Shown here piece by piece: positions 8,808 through 17,118 of a stretch of DNA of 64,000 bases. The notes under the pieces are model-generated. The model did not search any database and was not told the DNA's origin. It saw only the letters and a program-made list of their open reading frames with translations. Made by a program: the position numbers and the translations under genes. The stretch comes from UBA4733 sp036734945 (GTDB lineage: Bacteria > Chloroflexota > UBA4733): positions 1 to 64,000 of the forward strand of contig DAIMXP010000020.1 in assembly GCA_036734945.1 (NCBI GenBank). The letters are read 5' to 3'. Within the stretch, counting starts at the first letter, position 1. Each line of letters starts with the position of its first letter.

Positions 8808-10052
8808 CTATGAGACGATCACCCTACGCTCGTTGCCGTCGCTGCGCATCATGCGCCGCCCACCGAAGACGGCCAGCACGCCAAAGAGCAGGCAGCCCAC
8901 ACCGGCGGCGCCCAGCGCGCCGCGGATCGAGATGGCCGGGATGTCGGCGGCCACGCCGATGAGCAGGCTGCCGATCGGCACCAGACCGGAGTTGACGATC
9001 ATCCAGAGGCCCAGGGCGCGGCCCTCTGTTCCCGGCACGGCAGCCAACTGGATAGTCGCCCCGGCGATGGCAAGGTAGCCAATCAGCGCAGCGCCGAACA
9101 GGATCAGGCAAGCCACGCCGGCCGCGATGTTCAGCGACCAGGCAAAGCCTGCCAGCGCCAGCCCGGTGGCGACCTGGAGCAGTGCCAGCGAACGTTGGGG
9201 GAAGCGGGCGACGATCGGCAGGCCGGACACAAAGGCGCCCATCAATGCCCCCACGCCCGTGGCCGTCAGCAGCACGCTCAGGCCGCCGGCCCCCTGCTGA
9301 AACACGGCGTCGGCCATCTTCGGCAGAAAACTGCCGTAGGGGAGGGCCAGGACGGTCAGGCCGATGGCGGGCAGCAATACCGCTCGGATCTGCGGGTTAC
9401 GGCCGATCTCGAGGGTTGCCGCCAGGCCGCGCCGCCGGCTCCCCGCCACCGGCGTGCCGTGGGTGCGAATCAGGAGGAGCGCCACGATGACCGCCAGGAA
9501 GCTCAGCGTATTGACGCCGAAGCAGGCGGCCGCGCCGGAAGCCACCAGCAGCCAACCGCCCACCGCCGGGCCAACGATGCGCGTCAGGTTGAACCGCACC
9601 GAGTTAATGGCGACCGCCCGTCGCAAGTGTTTGGGGCCCACCAGTTCCTTGATGAACGCCTGCCATGACGGGCCATTCAAGGAGTTCACCACGCCGTTAG
9701 CCGCCGCGATCAGCAGCAACGTGACCACGGTGTTGCGTCCCGCCGCCTGGAGCGCCGTGAGGACAGCCGCCAGCATCAGAGCCGCCGACTGCGTCACCAG
9801 CAGCACCCGACGACGATCCACCCGATCAGCCAGGTCGCCGGCGGCCACGCCGAAGATGAGCACCGGCACCGTGGAGACAAAGCCAAGTAGCCCCAGGACA
9901 AAGCTGGAACCATGCCCCAGTTGCAGGGCCGTCCAACTGAGGGCGACCGCCTGCATCCAGGAGCCAAGGCTCGATACGAAGGCGCCCACCAGGAAGAGCA
10001 CGTAATCACGATTCGCCAGCGGGCTGTCCTGCCGTCGCTTCGCTGTCCGCAC
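8808..10052 (-). CDS. MFS transporter, EntS-like exporter family
   Basis: A 414-residue major facilitator superfamily protein of the MFS_3/EntS type, predicted to have 12 helices. Helix 1 contains VLFLVGAFVSSLGSWMQAVAL. The loop between helices 2 and 3 has the family A-motif in the form GDLADRVDRRRVLL. The frame is open to an ATG at 10178, but that extension is read from a repeat element (10099-10196). The GTG at 10052, preceded by AGGGAG, is therefore preferred. Many relatives export small molecules or drugs; the substrate here cannot be inferred. Confidence 0.8.
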   Translation of the reverse strand: MRTAKRRQDSPLANRDYVLFLVGAFVSSLGSWMQAVALSWTALQLGHGSSFVLGLLGFVSTVPVLIFGVAAGDLADRVDRRRVLLVTQSAALMLAAVLTALQAAGRNTVVTLLLIAAANGVVNSLNGPSWQAFIKELVGPKHLRRAVAINSVRFNLTRIVGPAVGGWLLVASGAAACFGVNTLSFLAVIVALLLIRTHGTPVAGSRRRGLAATLEIGRNPQIRAVLLPAIGLTVLALPYGSFLPKMADAVFQQGAGGLSVLLTATGVGALMGAFVSGLPIVARFPQRSLALLQVATGLALAGFAWSLNIAAGVACLILFGAALIGYLAIAGATIQLAAVPGTEGRALGLWMIVNSGLVPIGSLLIGVAADIPAISIRGALGAAGVGCLLFGVLAVFGGRRMMRSDGNERRVIVS

Positions 10053-10098
10053 CGCACTCCCTGCTGGTTGCCGCAGGTTATTGCGCAACAAGGGATTA

Positions 10099-10196
10099 CC
10101 GTAGGGGCGGCCCCCTGTGGCCGCCCTGGTCCGGTTGCAAACATCGACCGGTTGTCGAAAGGCGAGCAGGGCAGGCACAGGGGCCTGCCCCTACGG
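10099..10196. repeat. GTAGGGGC-type inverted-repeat element
   Basis: The ends CCGTAGGGGC (10099-10108) and GCCCCTACGG (10187-10196) form a perfect 10-bp inverted repeat. Inside are two further hairpins, GGCGGCC/GGCCGCC (10106-10125) and GGGCAGGC/GCCTGCCC (10169-10190). Similar GTAGGGGC-bounded repeats are common in intergenic regions of Chloroflexota and cyanobacteria. It lies between the MFS gene and an SBP gene. Confidence 0.6.
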
Positions 10197-10269
10197 AACG
10201 TACTCAGACGGCATTGCGAAGACCATCAGACCGATGGACTGCACCCAGTCTATCCTGGTCCCCAGATTA

Positions 10270-11748
10270 CTATTTGCTGGAGTCCATCTGCAGTTGCGCA
10301 TTGACATCCTGCACCACAAAGTCCAGGGCCGTCTTCGGGTCACTCTTCAGGCTCATCACATCTTTCTGCGCTGTACCGACGTCGTTCCAGAGGGTCTGTG
10401 CCTCAATGCTGACCGGGCGATTCCATGCCTTCGGCAACTGGTCGTAGAACAGGTTGTGGTTCGGATCGGCGCGCAGCTTCGGATCATTCGTAATCGACTG
10501 GAGGGTGGGGATATGCGACGTGCCGAGGCAAAAGGTCAGCAATCCCTCCTTGCCCGTCGCGTACTGGATCCATTGGTAGCCCAAGTCGCTGTTCTTCGCG
10601 CCAGTCGGGATAGAAAGCGACCAACCGCCGGCCATCGATGAGCCGGGCCCAGTCTTACCCGGGATGGGGGAGACGGTGAACTTCAGGTCCGGCTTGTACT
10701 TCTTGATAGTTGCCAGATCCCAGTCGCCGTTGACCCAGGAGACGAGCTTGCCGGTGTAAAAGGCAGTGTTTTCCGTCCCCTTGGGTTGCGCAGCGATGAA
10801 GGCGTCGACGTTCTTCTGCCCCCAGCGCTTGGCATACGACTGCATATAGGTGAAGGCGTCGATGTCGTTGGGATCGTTGGCGGTACACGTGTTGGCCTGG
10901 CTGTCGAAGAACTTGCCACCAAAGTTGACCATCCAGATCTCGTGGAAGCAGTTGCCCAACGTCGGCCAGTAGCCGAGCTGCGTTATATTTCCACTGGAGT
11001 CGGCCTTGGTCAGCTTGGTCGTCCAGTCCAGCAGATCACTCGTGTTCTGCGGCGGCTTGGTCGGGTCGACGCCGGCCTGCTGGGCGGCGTCGACATTGAT
11101 GTAGAGCATGCGCACGTCGGTATCTAAGGGCAAGACCCACTGCTTACCGTTCCAACTGGCTTCGGCCCAGGCAAAGTCCAGGTAGTCCTTGGCGGTGATC
11201 CCGGCCTTGGAGTTCAAGGGGGTCAAGTCGGTGAAAATGCCCTTGTGCGCCCAGGTTGCCGTCAAGAAGCGATCGGCATAGTAGGTGTTCGGCGGCGTAC
11301 CGGCGGCAATGCCCGTGAGCAGCTTTTCCGATAACTGGTTGTTGTAGTCCACCTTGATGTTCTGCACGACGACCTTGGTGTTCTGAGCCTGAAAGTCGCT
11401 GATCATTTGCTTGATGGCCGTGATGCCTGTCTGGTTCGTGTCAGCCTCACCGAAGCCACTCCAGAACTCGATCAGCGTCTGGCCGGTCTTGACGGGGATG
11501 GCCGTTGGTACCGCCGTGGCAGAAGCGCTGGCCGTTGCCGCAGCGGCGGTGGTCGCTGCCTTCGTGGCGGCGGTCGTGGCTGCCGCTGTCGTCGGCGCCG
11601 CCGCCGTTACTGACCCGGTGGCGTTTGCCGTGCTCCCGTTGCTGGCGCCGCAGGCGCTCAGCAGCGCGCTGCCACCGACCCCCAAACTGCTCACCGCCAC
11701 CAGGCGGAGGAAGGAACGTCGAGAAGGATTGACTGGCGATGCCATCAT
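10270..11748 (-). CDS. ABC-type sugar substrate-binding lipoprotein (SBP A)
   Basis: A 492-residue family 1 extracellular solute-binding protein, expected to bind a carbohydrate outside the cell and hand it to an ABC permease. It has a Tat-type signal (SRRSFLR) and lipobox LLSAC with Cys33. A low-complexity Ala/Thr linker of about 65 residues follows. The mature domain begins at TLIEFWSGFGE and contains the family's WTTKLTKAD and GWSLSIP segments. The frame extends upstream into repeat DNA, but the ATG pair at 11748/11745 with GAAAGG is the real start. No permease or ATPase gene is adjacent. A possible -10 (TATACT) lies about 85 bases upstream. Confidence 0.88.
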   Translation of the reverse strand: MMASPVNPSRRSFLRLVAVSSLGVGGSALLSACGASNGSTANATGSVTAAAPTTAAATTAATKAATTAAAATASASATAVPTAIPVKTGQTLIEFWSGFGEADTNQTGITAIKQMISDFQAQNTKVVVQNIKVDYNNQLSEKLLTGIAAGTPPNTYYADRFLTATWAHKGIFTDLTPLNSKAGITAKDYLDFAWAEASWNGKQWVLPLDTDVRMLYINVDAAQQAGVDPTKPPQNTSDLLDWTTKLTKADSSGNITQLGYWPTLGNCFHEIWMVNFGGKFFDSQANTCTANDPNDIDAFTYMQSYAKRWGQKNVDAFIAAQPKGTENTAFYTGKLVSWVNGDWDLATIKKYKPDLKFTVSPIPGKTGPGSSMAGGWSLSIPTGAKNSDLGYQWIQYATGKEGLLTFCLGTSHIPTLQSITNDPKLRADPNHNLFYDQLPKAWNRPVSIEAQTLWNDVGTAQKDVMSLKSDPKTALDFVVQDVNAQLQMDSSK

Positions 11749-11891
11749 TGGTACCTTTCGCTTATTACGCACGGCGGCAAGGAACAACTCACCGCCCCGT
11801 GCAGTCCTATGCGACCGCACTGCCGCATATGGGGAGTATAAAGCATAATGGCGCGCCGTGCAGGGCAAGCGAGCATTCGATGCGCAGCGAG

Positions 11892-12026
11892 TAACAGGGC
11901 CGCGATTGCGATCGGCGGCCAAGCGACGAGGGCGACTGCGGTCGCTTCGCGTTTCCGCCGACGGTGCGAAACGCGACCGCAGTCGCCCCGTTAACTTGGC
12001 CGCCGATCGCAATCGCGGCCCTGTTA
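11892..12026. repeat. Complete long inverted-repeat element (copy 2)
   Basis: Perfect 32-bp outer arms at 11892-11923 and 11995-12026 enclose a second perfect inverted pair (GGGCGACTGCGGTCGC and its complement) and a third, CGCGTTTC/GAAACGCG. The whole element could fold into one long hairpin. It has no coding capacity. It lies between SBP A and a small membrane-protein gene, both on the minus strand. Confidence 0.9.
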
Positions 12027-12039
12027 CCGGCGCAGCGCG

Positions 12040-12309
12040 CTAGCGGTTCTGATCCATGGCGTTGAACATGCGACCGCCGACCACGGCGCTGCCCACCAAC
12101 CCGGCGGCTTCTCCGACGCCGAGGATTGCCGCTGCACCGATACCCAGCAGGCCGTGCCCCGTGAGTAAGGCCAGCAAAGCGACGATGGCGGCGATGCCCA
12201 GGGCTATAGGGAACACCCGATCAACCGACCGCCGCCGCGACCCTGCCACGACGATCGCCGCGATGACGACGCCAAGGATAATGCCCAGCGCAAACATAAC
12301 TCCGACCAT
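12040..12309 (-). CDS. Small membrane protein of unknown function
   Basis: An 89-residue protein starting at an ATG at 12309, with a strong GAGGAGG ribosome binding site. It has three hydrophobic stretches: FALGIILGVVIAAIVVAG, a second around residues 33-50 and a Gly/Ala-rich third. A short basic loop (SRRRSVDR) separates the first two. The C-terminus is polar (MFNAMDQNR). The family is not recognised. The frame is open much further upstream, but that part is antisense to the glycosyltransferase gene and not plausible as coding sequence. Confidence 0.6.
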   Translation of the reverse strand: MVGVMFALGIILGVVIAAIVVAGSRRRSVDRVFPIALGIAAIVALLALLTGHGLLGIGAAAILGVGEAAGLVGSAVVGGRMFNAMDQNR

Positions 12310-12385
12310 CACATCCTCCTCGGTGATCGAGAACAGGCGGTCGTCAGCGGCCGTCAACACGTTCAGTATACGACGCCCCCATTCG

Positions 12386-13525
12386 TCAGCGCGCCGCCGC
12401 TTCCACCTCCGCGGCATCCGCCGGCGCGTGCTGTTCCAACAGGCGGAGTGCGGCCGCGGCGACGGCCGCCGGCGGGACGGCGGCCAGCGTTGCGCTGGGT
12501 CGTCTGATGGCGTCAAGCTGCTCCCAGATCGGCGCGCCGCCAACAAAGTGGATGACCGGCTGCACACCCGCCGGCTGGATCGTGACGACCTGCCCCGGCG
12601 GCGCCCAGGGGCCGAACACCGCCGGATCGGTGGCCCCATAAATTCCGACCGCCGGCGTGCCGACCGCTGCCGCCAGGTGGAGCGGCCCGGAGTCGTTGCC
12701 GATGAACAGGTCGCAGGCAGCAAACAGCGCCATGCTCTGCCGCAGTTGGAGGCGACCGGCCAGCGAGACGGCGGCGGGTCCGATAGCACGGCTCAGTTGC
12801 GTGGCCAACGCCTGTTCGGCAGGACCACCAGCGACGATGATGTGGGCGCCCGTCTGCTCGGCCAGCGTGCGACCTACCTCGACGAAATGGCTCAGCGGCC
12901 AGCGCTTCTGCACCGGGGCGGCGCCGCTACCGGGGTGCATGACAATGCGCAACGGCGCTCGGTTCAGCCGCAACTGGTGGAGCAACCCGGCAATACCAGC
13001 ATGTTCGGCCGGAATGACCTGCACATGGGTGCGCCGCTCCAGCGGCGGGATGTCCAGCCGCCGCGCCGCCGTGGCGTACAGTTCCACTGCATGGCAGCTG
13101 TTCCATGCGGCAAAGTCGTGCGGGAGGAGCCACCAGAACGGCAGGTAGTTGAGAAATTCCTGCCGCCGGATGCCGCATGCATAGGAAAGCCAGCCAAGGC
13201 CAGGCGTGTTGAAGCAGAGGGCAATGTCGTAGTGGCGCTGCAGTAGCACGCGCAATTGCGCCGGCAGCGTGCCACCGCCCCGCCAATCCCCCCAGAATGG
13301 CAACACGAGCGTGTCGTCCAGATCGGGGTTATGGGCCAGCAGCGGCGCGTTGGCGCCGCTGGCCACAGCCGTCATCTGCGCCCCCGGATAGCGTTTGCGC
13401 AGCGCATGAATGGTCGGCGTCACGAACAGTGTATCGCCGAGCGGCAGGCGCATCAGCAGGAGGAAGCGGGGTGAACGACCCGGCAGCAGCCGGGGGCCGG
13501 CAACGCGACCGAACTGACGCGCCAC
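12386..13525 (-). CDS. Glycosyltransferase family 9 (heptosyltransferase-like)
   Basis: A 379-residue GT-B glycosyltransferase. The N-terminal domain begins with LLLMRLPLGDTLFVTPTIHA, the characteristic start of ADP-heptose:LPS heptosyltransferase-like enzymes. The C-terminal domain has MHPGSGAAPVQKRWP and FIGNDSGPLHLAAAVGTPAVG, which build the nucleotide-sugar site. The start is GTG at 13525 with GGAGG six bases upstream. No other polysaccharide genes are nearby apart from the GT39-like gene 8 kb away. In a possible monoderm host, the acceptor is more likely a cell-wall glycan or glycolipid than LPS. Confidence 0.85.
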   Translation of the reverse strand: MARQFGRVAGPRLLPGRSPRFLLLMRLPLGDTLFVTPTIHALRKRYPGAQMTAVASGANAPLLAHNPDLDDTLVLPFWGDWRGGGTLPAQLRVLLQRHYDIALCFNTPGLGWLSYACGIRRQEFLNYLPFWWLLPHDFAAWNSCHAVELYATAARRLDIPPLERRTHVQVIPAEHAGIAGLLHQLRLNRAPLRIVMHPGSGAAPVQKRWPLSHFVEVGRTLAEQTGAHIIVAGGPAEQALATQLSRAIGPAAVSLAGRLQLRQSMALFAACDLFIGNDSGPLHLAAAVGTPAVGIYGATDPAVFGPWAPPGQVVTIQPAGVQPVIHFVGGAPIWEQLDAIRRPSATLAAVPPAAVAAAALRLLEQHAPADAAEVEAAAR

Positions 13526-13557
13526 AGCGTTCCTCCATCACGGCCACGATCACCAGT

Positions 13558-13583
13558 TAGGCTGGACGGCGCCGACCAGCCTA
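13558..13583. other. Intergenic hairpin between divergent genes
   Basis: TAGGCTGG (13558-13565) and CCAGCCTA (13576-13583) form a perfect 8-bp inverted repeat with a ten-base loop. It lies between the divergent glycosyltransferase and xylulokinase genes. No T-run follows on either strand, so it is more likely an operator or a structural element than a terminator. Confidence 0.4.
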
Positions 13584-13722
13584 GCGTACCCGCTTCGGCG
13601 TTGCCGCGCGACAGCGACCTGACAGGTACCGCGTTGGCGGCCAACGCAAGAATTGCACCAGTACGGGTCTACCGCTTACAATCGCGCATCATCATCGTGT
13701 GAGCCAGGTGAGAGGCGTAGAC

Positions 13723-15297
13723 ATGGTCACGAACGACGCACGGGTGGTGCTGCTGGGAATCGACGTAGGCACGACCGGCGCCCGCGCCTTGCTGGTCGCA
13801 CCCTCCGGTACCGTGGTGGCCACTGCCTCCGCCGACTACCCGATGGCGACACCCGAACCCGGCTGGGCGGAGCAGTACCCGGCCGATTGGCTGACGGCGA
13901 CCAGGACAGCGGTGCGACAGGCGCTCGCGGCTGCCGGCCAGCCGACAGTGCTGGCAATCGGGCTAACCGGTCAGATGCACGGGCTGGTGCTGCTGGATAG
14001 CACAGGGCAGGTGCTGCGTCCCGCTATCCTCTGGTGCGACCAGCGCACCACCGCCCAGTGCCGCCATATCACTGCGACGGTCGGCGCCGAGCGCCTGATC
14101 CAGTTGACCTGCAACCCCGCCCTGGAAGGGTTCACGGCGCCCAAACTGCTCTGGGTACGGGAGCACGAACCGGCCGTGTACGCTCGTATCAGCCAGATTT
14201 TGCTTCCCAAGGACTACCTGCGCTACCTCCTGACCGGCGATTACGTGACGGAAGTCTCCGACGCTTCCGGCACCCTGCTGCTGGACGTGCGCCGTCGCCG
14301 CTGGTCGGCGGAGATGCTGGCGGCCCTGGACATCCCCCGCGCCTGGCTGCCGGAGGTCGTGGAGTCGCCGGTCATAACCGGCCGGCTGCTCCCGCAGGTC
14401 GCCGCCGAGTTGGGCATCCCGGCCGGCACGCCGGTGATCGCTGGCGGCGGGGACCAGGCAGCCGGCGGCGTCGGCAACGGCATCGTCCGGCCCGGTCTGG
14501 TGAGCTCGACCATCGGCACGTCGGGCGTCGTGTTCGCCCACAGCGGCGAGATCACCCTGGACCCCGGCGGCCGGGTCCACACCTTCTGCCATGCAGTGCC
14601 CGGCGCCTGGCACGTCATGGGAGTGACGCAGGGAGCAGGCCTATCGCTGCGCTGGTGGCGCGAGCAGTTCGCCGCTGCCGAGACGGCTGTCGCGCAACGC
14701 CTCCAGACCGACCCCTATGCGCTGCTCACCGCCGAAGCCGCCACCGCCCCCGTCGGCGCCGATGGCCTGCACTGGCTACCCTACCTCATGGGTGAACGCA
14801 CCCCTCATCTGGATGCCAACGCGCGCGGCGTGCTCTATGGCATCACGGGCCGCCACACGCGAGCGCATGTACTGCGCGCCGTCCTAGAAGGCGTCGTCTA
14901 CAGCCTGCGCGACAGCCTCGAAATCCTGCGCGACATGCAGGTGGCTATCGCCGAAGTGCGCGCCTCCGGCGGCGGCGCTCGCAGCGACCTCTGGCGTCAG
15001 ATCCAGGCCGACGTCTTCGGCACACCCGTCGTCACCGTCCAGTCCCAGGAAGGCCCCGCCTACGGCGCCGCGCTGCTCGCCGCGGTCGGCCACGGCCTCT
15101 ATCCCACAGTCCCCGCCGCTTGCGATGCCTGGATTCACCTGGACAGTCGCACTGATCCCATCGCCGCCAACGTCGCCACCTACGCCGCGCAATACCCCAT
15201 TTATCGCGCGCTCTACCCCGCCCTGGCGCCGCTGTTTGAGCACACAGCGGAGGTCGGCTACCCGGCCTTCAAGGAGGGCGTCTCGCCATTCACTTGA
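13723..15297 (+). CDS. xylB: Xylulokinase (FGGY carbohydrate kinase)
   Basis: A 524-residue FGGY-family kinase that phosphorylates D-xylulose, or a close ketose, for entry into the pentose phosphate pathway. It starts with LLGIDVGTTGARALLV, the phosphate-1 ATP motif. It also has GLTGQMHGLVLLD and the second FGGY signature region GGGDQAAGGVGNGIV, all typical of XylB. The C-terminal segment RASGGGARSDLWRQIQADV is the adenosine-binding part. The ATG at 13723 with GAGAGG seven bases upstream is preferred to the in-frame GTG at 13699. It is convergent with SBP B, overlapping by 8 bp, which hints at a pentose substrate for that SBP. Confidence 0.88.
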   Translation: MVTNDARVVLLGIDVGTTGARALLVAPSGTVVATASADYPMATPEPGWAEQYPADWLTATRTAVRQALAAAGQPTVLAIGLTGQMHGLVLLDSTGQVLRPAILWCDQRTTAQCRHITATVGAERLIQLTCNPALEGFTAPKLLWVREHEPAVYARISQILLPKDYLRYLLTGDYVTEVSDASGTLLLDVRRRRWSAEMLAALDIPRAWLPEVVESPVITGRLLPQVAAELGIPAGTPVIAGGGDQAAGGVGNGIVRPGLVSSTIGTSGVVFAHSGEITLDPGGRVHTFCHAVPGAWHVMGVTQGAGLSLRWWREQFAAAETAVAQRLQTDPYALLTAEAATAPVGADGLHWLPYLMGERTPHLDANARGVLYGITGRHTRAHVLRAVLEGVVYSLRDSLEILRDMQVAIAEVRASGGGARSDLWRQIQADVFGTPVVTVQSQEGPAYGAALLAAVGHGLYPTVPAACDAWIHLDSRTDPIAANVATYAAQYPIYRALYPALAPLFEHTAEVGYPAFKEGVSPFT

Positions 15298-16819
15298 GGA
15301 GGCCCGCCTCACTATTCAGTTGGGTGGTCATGACGAACTGCAGTTGCTGGGCGGCCGTTTTCGGGTCGATCTTGTGCTGATTCACCTGAGCAGCCAGGCC
15401 GCGCCATTTCGATCCCAGGTACTCGTCTTCGGGGTCCATGTCGGCGGTCCAGATCTCCTTGGCCTCGTCCAGCGACGTGGTGAAGAACCGGATGCCCTGC
15501 TGCACGTCCGCGGGGAACTTGCTGAGGTCCATGGACTTCTGCCAGGACTTGCTGGGACCGACCCAGCCGACCTGATCGAAGAGGATGTCGCAGGCCGTTT
15601 TCCCTGTCATATATAGCGCCAGTTTGAAACCAGCGTCGGTGAGCTTGCTCCCCTTCACCAGCAGTTGGGCGTGCCCGGCGGCGCTCTGCATCTTGATCCC
15701 CTTCCGGCTCGTCGGCATGGGCGGCCAAGTCCATTGGTACTTGCCGTTCGGATTGATTTTGTGGATCACGCCCGGGCCGGAGGGGTAGGTGATGCCCATG
15801 GCCTGCTTGCCGATGCCAAAGGCGCCGTAGCTCTTGGTGTAGACCTTCTGAAAGGCAGCCTGCTTGTCGGGGGCCGAGAGATCGTAGAACTTCTGAATCG
15901 TCGTGTAGAAGTCGATGGTCTCGGCACGGTCAATATCGTACTTTAAGGTGTTGACGTCGAAGTAATGGAAGCCCCACATCTCCGGCCAGAGCCAGGTATC
16001 GCCGTCGCTCGTGGCATTTGCTCGGCTGAACAGGGGATCCATGCCCAACTGCAGCAGATTCCCCGCTGCGTCCTTCTTGGTGAGCTTCTGGTGCCAGAGA
16101 TAGACGTCGTCCCACGTCTGCGGCGGCTGGTTCGGGTCCAGGCCCACCGCCTGCACCAGATCGACGTTGTAGCCGAACGCCCCGCGACCGGCCGTGTCCA
16201 CCGCCGGCACCCCGTAGTACTTGCCCTGCCAGTGGAAGGCATTCCAGTTGGCCGCCCGAATGTCGCCGTCGGTGGTCGAGATCTTCTCCGCCTTGAGCAT
16301 GTCGTCGACCGGCAGCACCGCACCCCGCTCGATGAAGTTGTAATAGCCGATATCCGACACAACATCCGGACCGGTGCCCGCAACGACAGCGGCGATGAGC
16401 TTGGTGTTGTCCGGGTAGAACAGCACCGGCTCTACCTTGATCGTCGGATTGTCCTTCATGAAGGCATTGGCCACATCGCGCATGTAGGTACCGGGCCAGC
16501 CGGGCCACCAATTGAGCGTACCTGGCACCACCTTGATGGACTCTGGAGCGACGCTGCTCGTCGCGGTGGTGGCCGCCGACGCGCTCGCCGTGGCCACCGA
16601 CGCATTCGCCATAGCTGTCGTGGTGGCGCTCGAAACGTTCGCGGCGGTCGTCGTGCCGCTTGCCACGACGGCGGAACTGCTCGCCGCGACGCTGGAACTC
16701 GCGGATGCCGGCGGAGCCTGAACCGACGAGGCGCCGCAGCCGGCGGCAACGAGGCCCGCCCCGGCGATGACCGCCAAACGCCCGAGCAGTTCGCGTCGGC
16801 TCAGGGTACCCTTTGCCAT
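15290..16819 (-). CDS. ABC-type sugar substrate-binding lipoprotein (SBP B)
   Basis: A 509-residue family 1 extracellular solute-binding protein. It has a twin-arginine signal (LSRRELLGR) and lipobox VAAGC with Cys28. A Ser/Ala/Thr linker follows to about residue 92, and then the binding domain starts at TLNWWPGWPGTYM. Aromatic residues are frequent, as in oligosaccharide binders. The ATG at 16819 has AAGGAGA seven bases upstream. A good promoter lies at 16883-16910. No permease genes are adjacent; the nearest catabolic gene is xylB, tail to tail. Confidence 0.88.
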   Translation of the reverse strand: MAKGTLSRRELLGRLAVIAGAGLVAAGCGASSVQAPPASASSSVAASSSAVVASGTTTAANVSSATTTAMANASVATASASAATTATSSVAPESIKVVPGTLNWWPGWPGTYMRDVANAFMKDNPTIKVEPVLFYPDNTKLIAAVVAGTGPDVVSDIGYYNFIERGAVLPVDDMLKAEKISTTDGDIRAANWNAFHWQGKYYGVPAVDTAGRGAFGYNVDLVQAVGLDPNQPPQTWDDVYLWHQKLTKKDAAGNLLQLGMDPLFSRANATSDGDTWLWPEMWGFHYFDVNTLKYDIDRAETIDFYTTIQKFYDLSAPDKQAAFQKVYTKSYGAFGIGKQAMGITYPSGPGVIHKINPNGKYQWTWPPMPTSRKGIKMQSAAGHAQLLVKGSKLTDAGFKLALYMTGKTACDILFDQVGWVGPSKSWQKSMDLSKFPADVQQGIRFFTTSLDEAKEIWTADMDPEDEYLGSKWRGLAAQVNQHKIDPKTAAQQLQFVMTTQLNSEAGLLK

Positions 16820-16882
16820 GGGCCCATCTCCTTATCTCAACGGCGCCAATGCCCGACCAACTGGCGCGCCGTCTCGCTCCGT

Positions 16883-16910
16883 ATTCTACTGCCCCAACGC
16901 CGGTTGTCAA
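16883..16910 (-). promoter_or_regulatory. Sigma-70-type promoter of SBP B
   Basis: On the minus strand, TTGACA (16905-16910) and TAGAAT (16883-16888) are separated by 16 bases, about 64 bases before the SBP B start codon. The sequence around the -35 (16899-16914) is identical over 16 bases to that upstream of SBP D. Confidence 0.7.
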
Positions 16911-17118
16911 GCCGCCGCACTACTCGGGGCGCACCGTGTAAGGCGGGTGCGGAGGGAGGGTGCCTGCCCACGCGCCTCGCCGCGCTTCGCCGCGGTTGGT
17001 GGCATCGGCTACCTCGCTTACCCGCTGGCGAACTTCCCCGCTTCCGTGCCCCCGCTGGTACCATGCAGCAGAGGCAGGTAGCGTTTGCCCGCTGCGGCGG
17101 GCTTGGTGAGAACTGAGC

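Noticed and set aside
11749..12012. N-terminal extension of SBP A into the palindrome
   Set aside because: The added residues come from repeat DNA; the Tat signal peptide begins at the ATG pair at 11748/11745.
12310..12789. Long N-terminal extension of the small membrane protein at 12040
   Set aside because: It is Arg/Ser/Pro-rich translation antisense-frame to the glycosyltransferase gene; the ATG at 12309 has a strong ribosome binding site.
16820..17118. 4.5S/SRP RNA gene upstream of ffh
   Set aside because: The conserved GGAAG/AGCAG tetraloop-helix region was looked for and not found.
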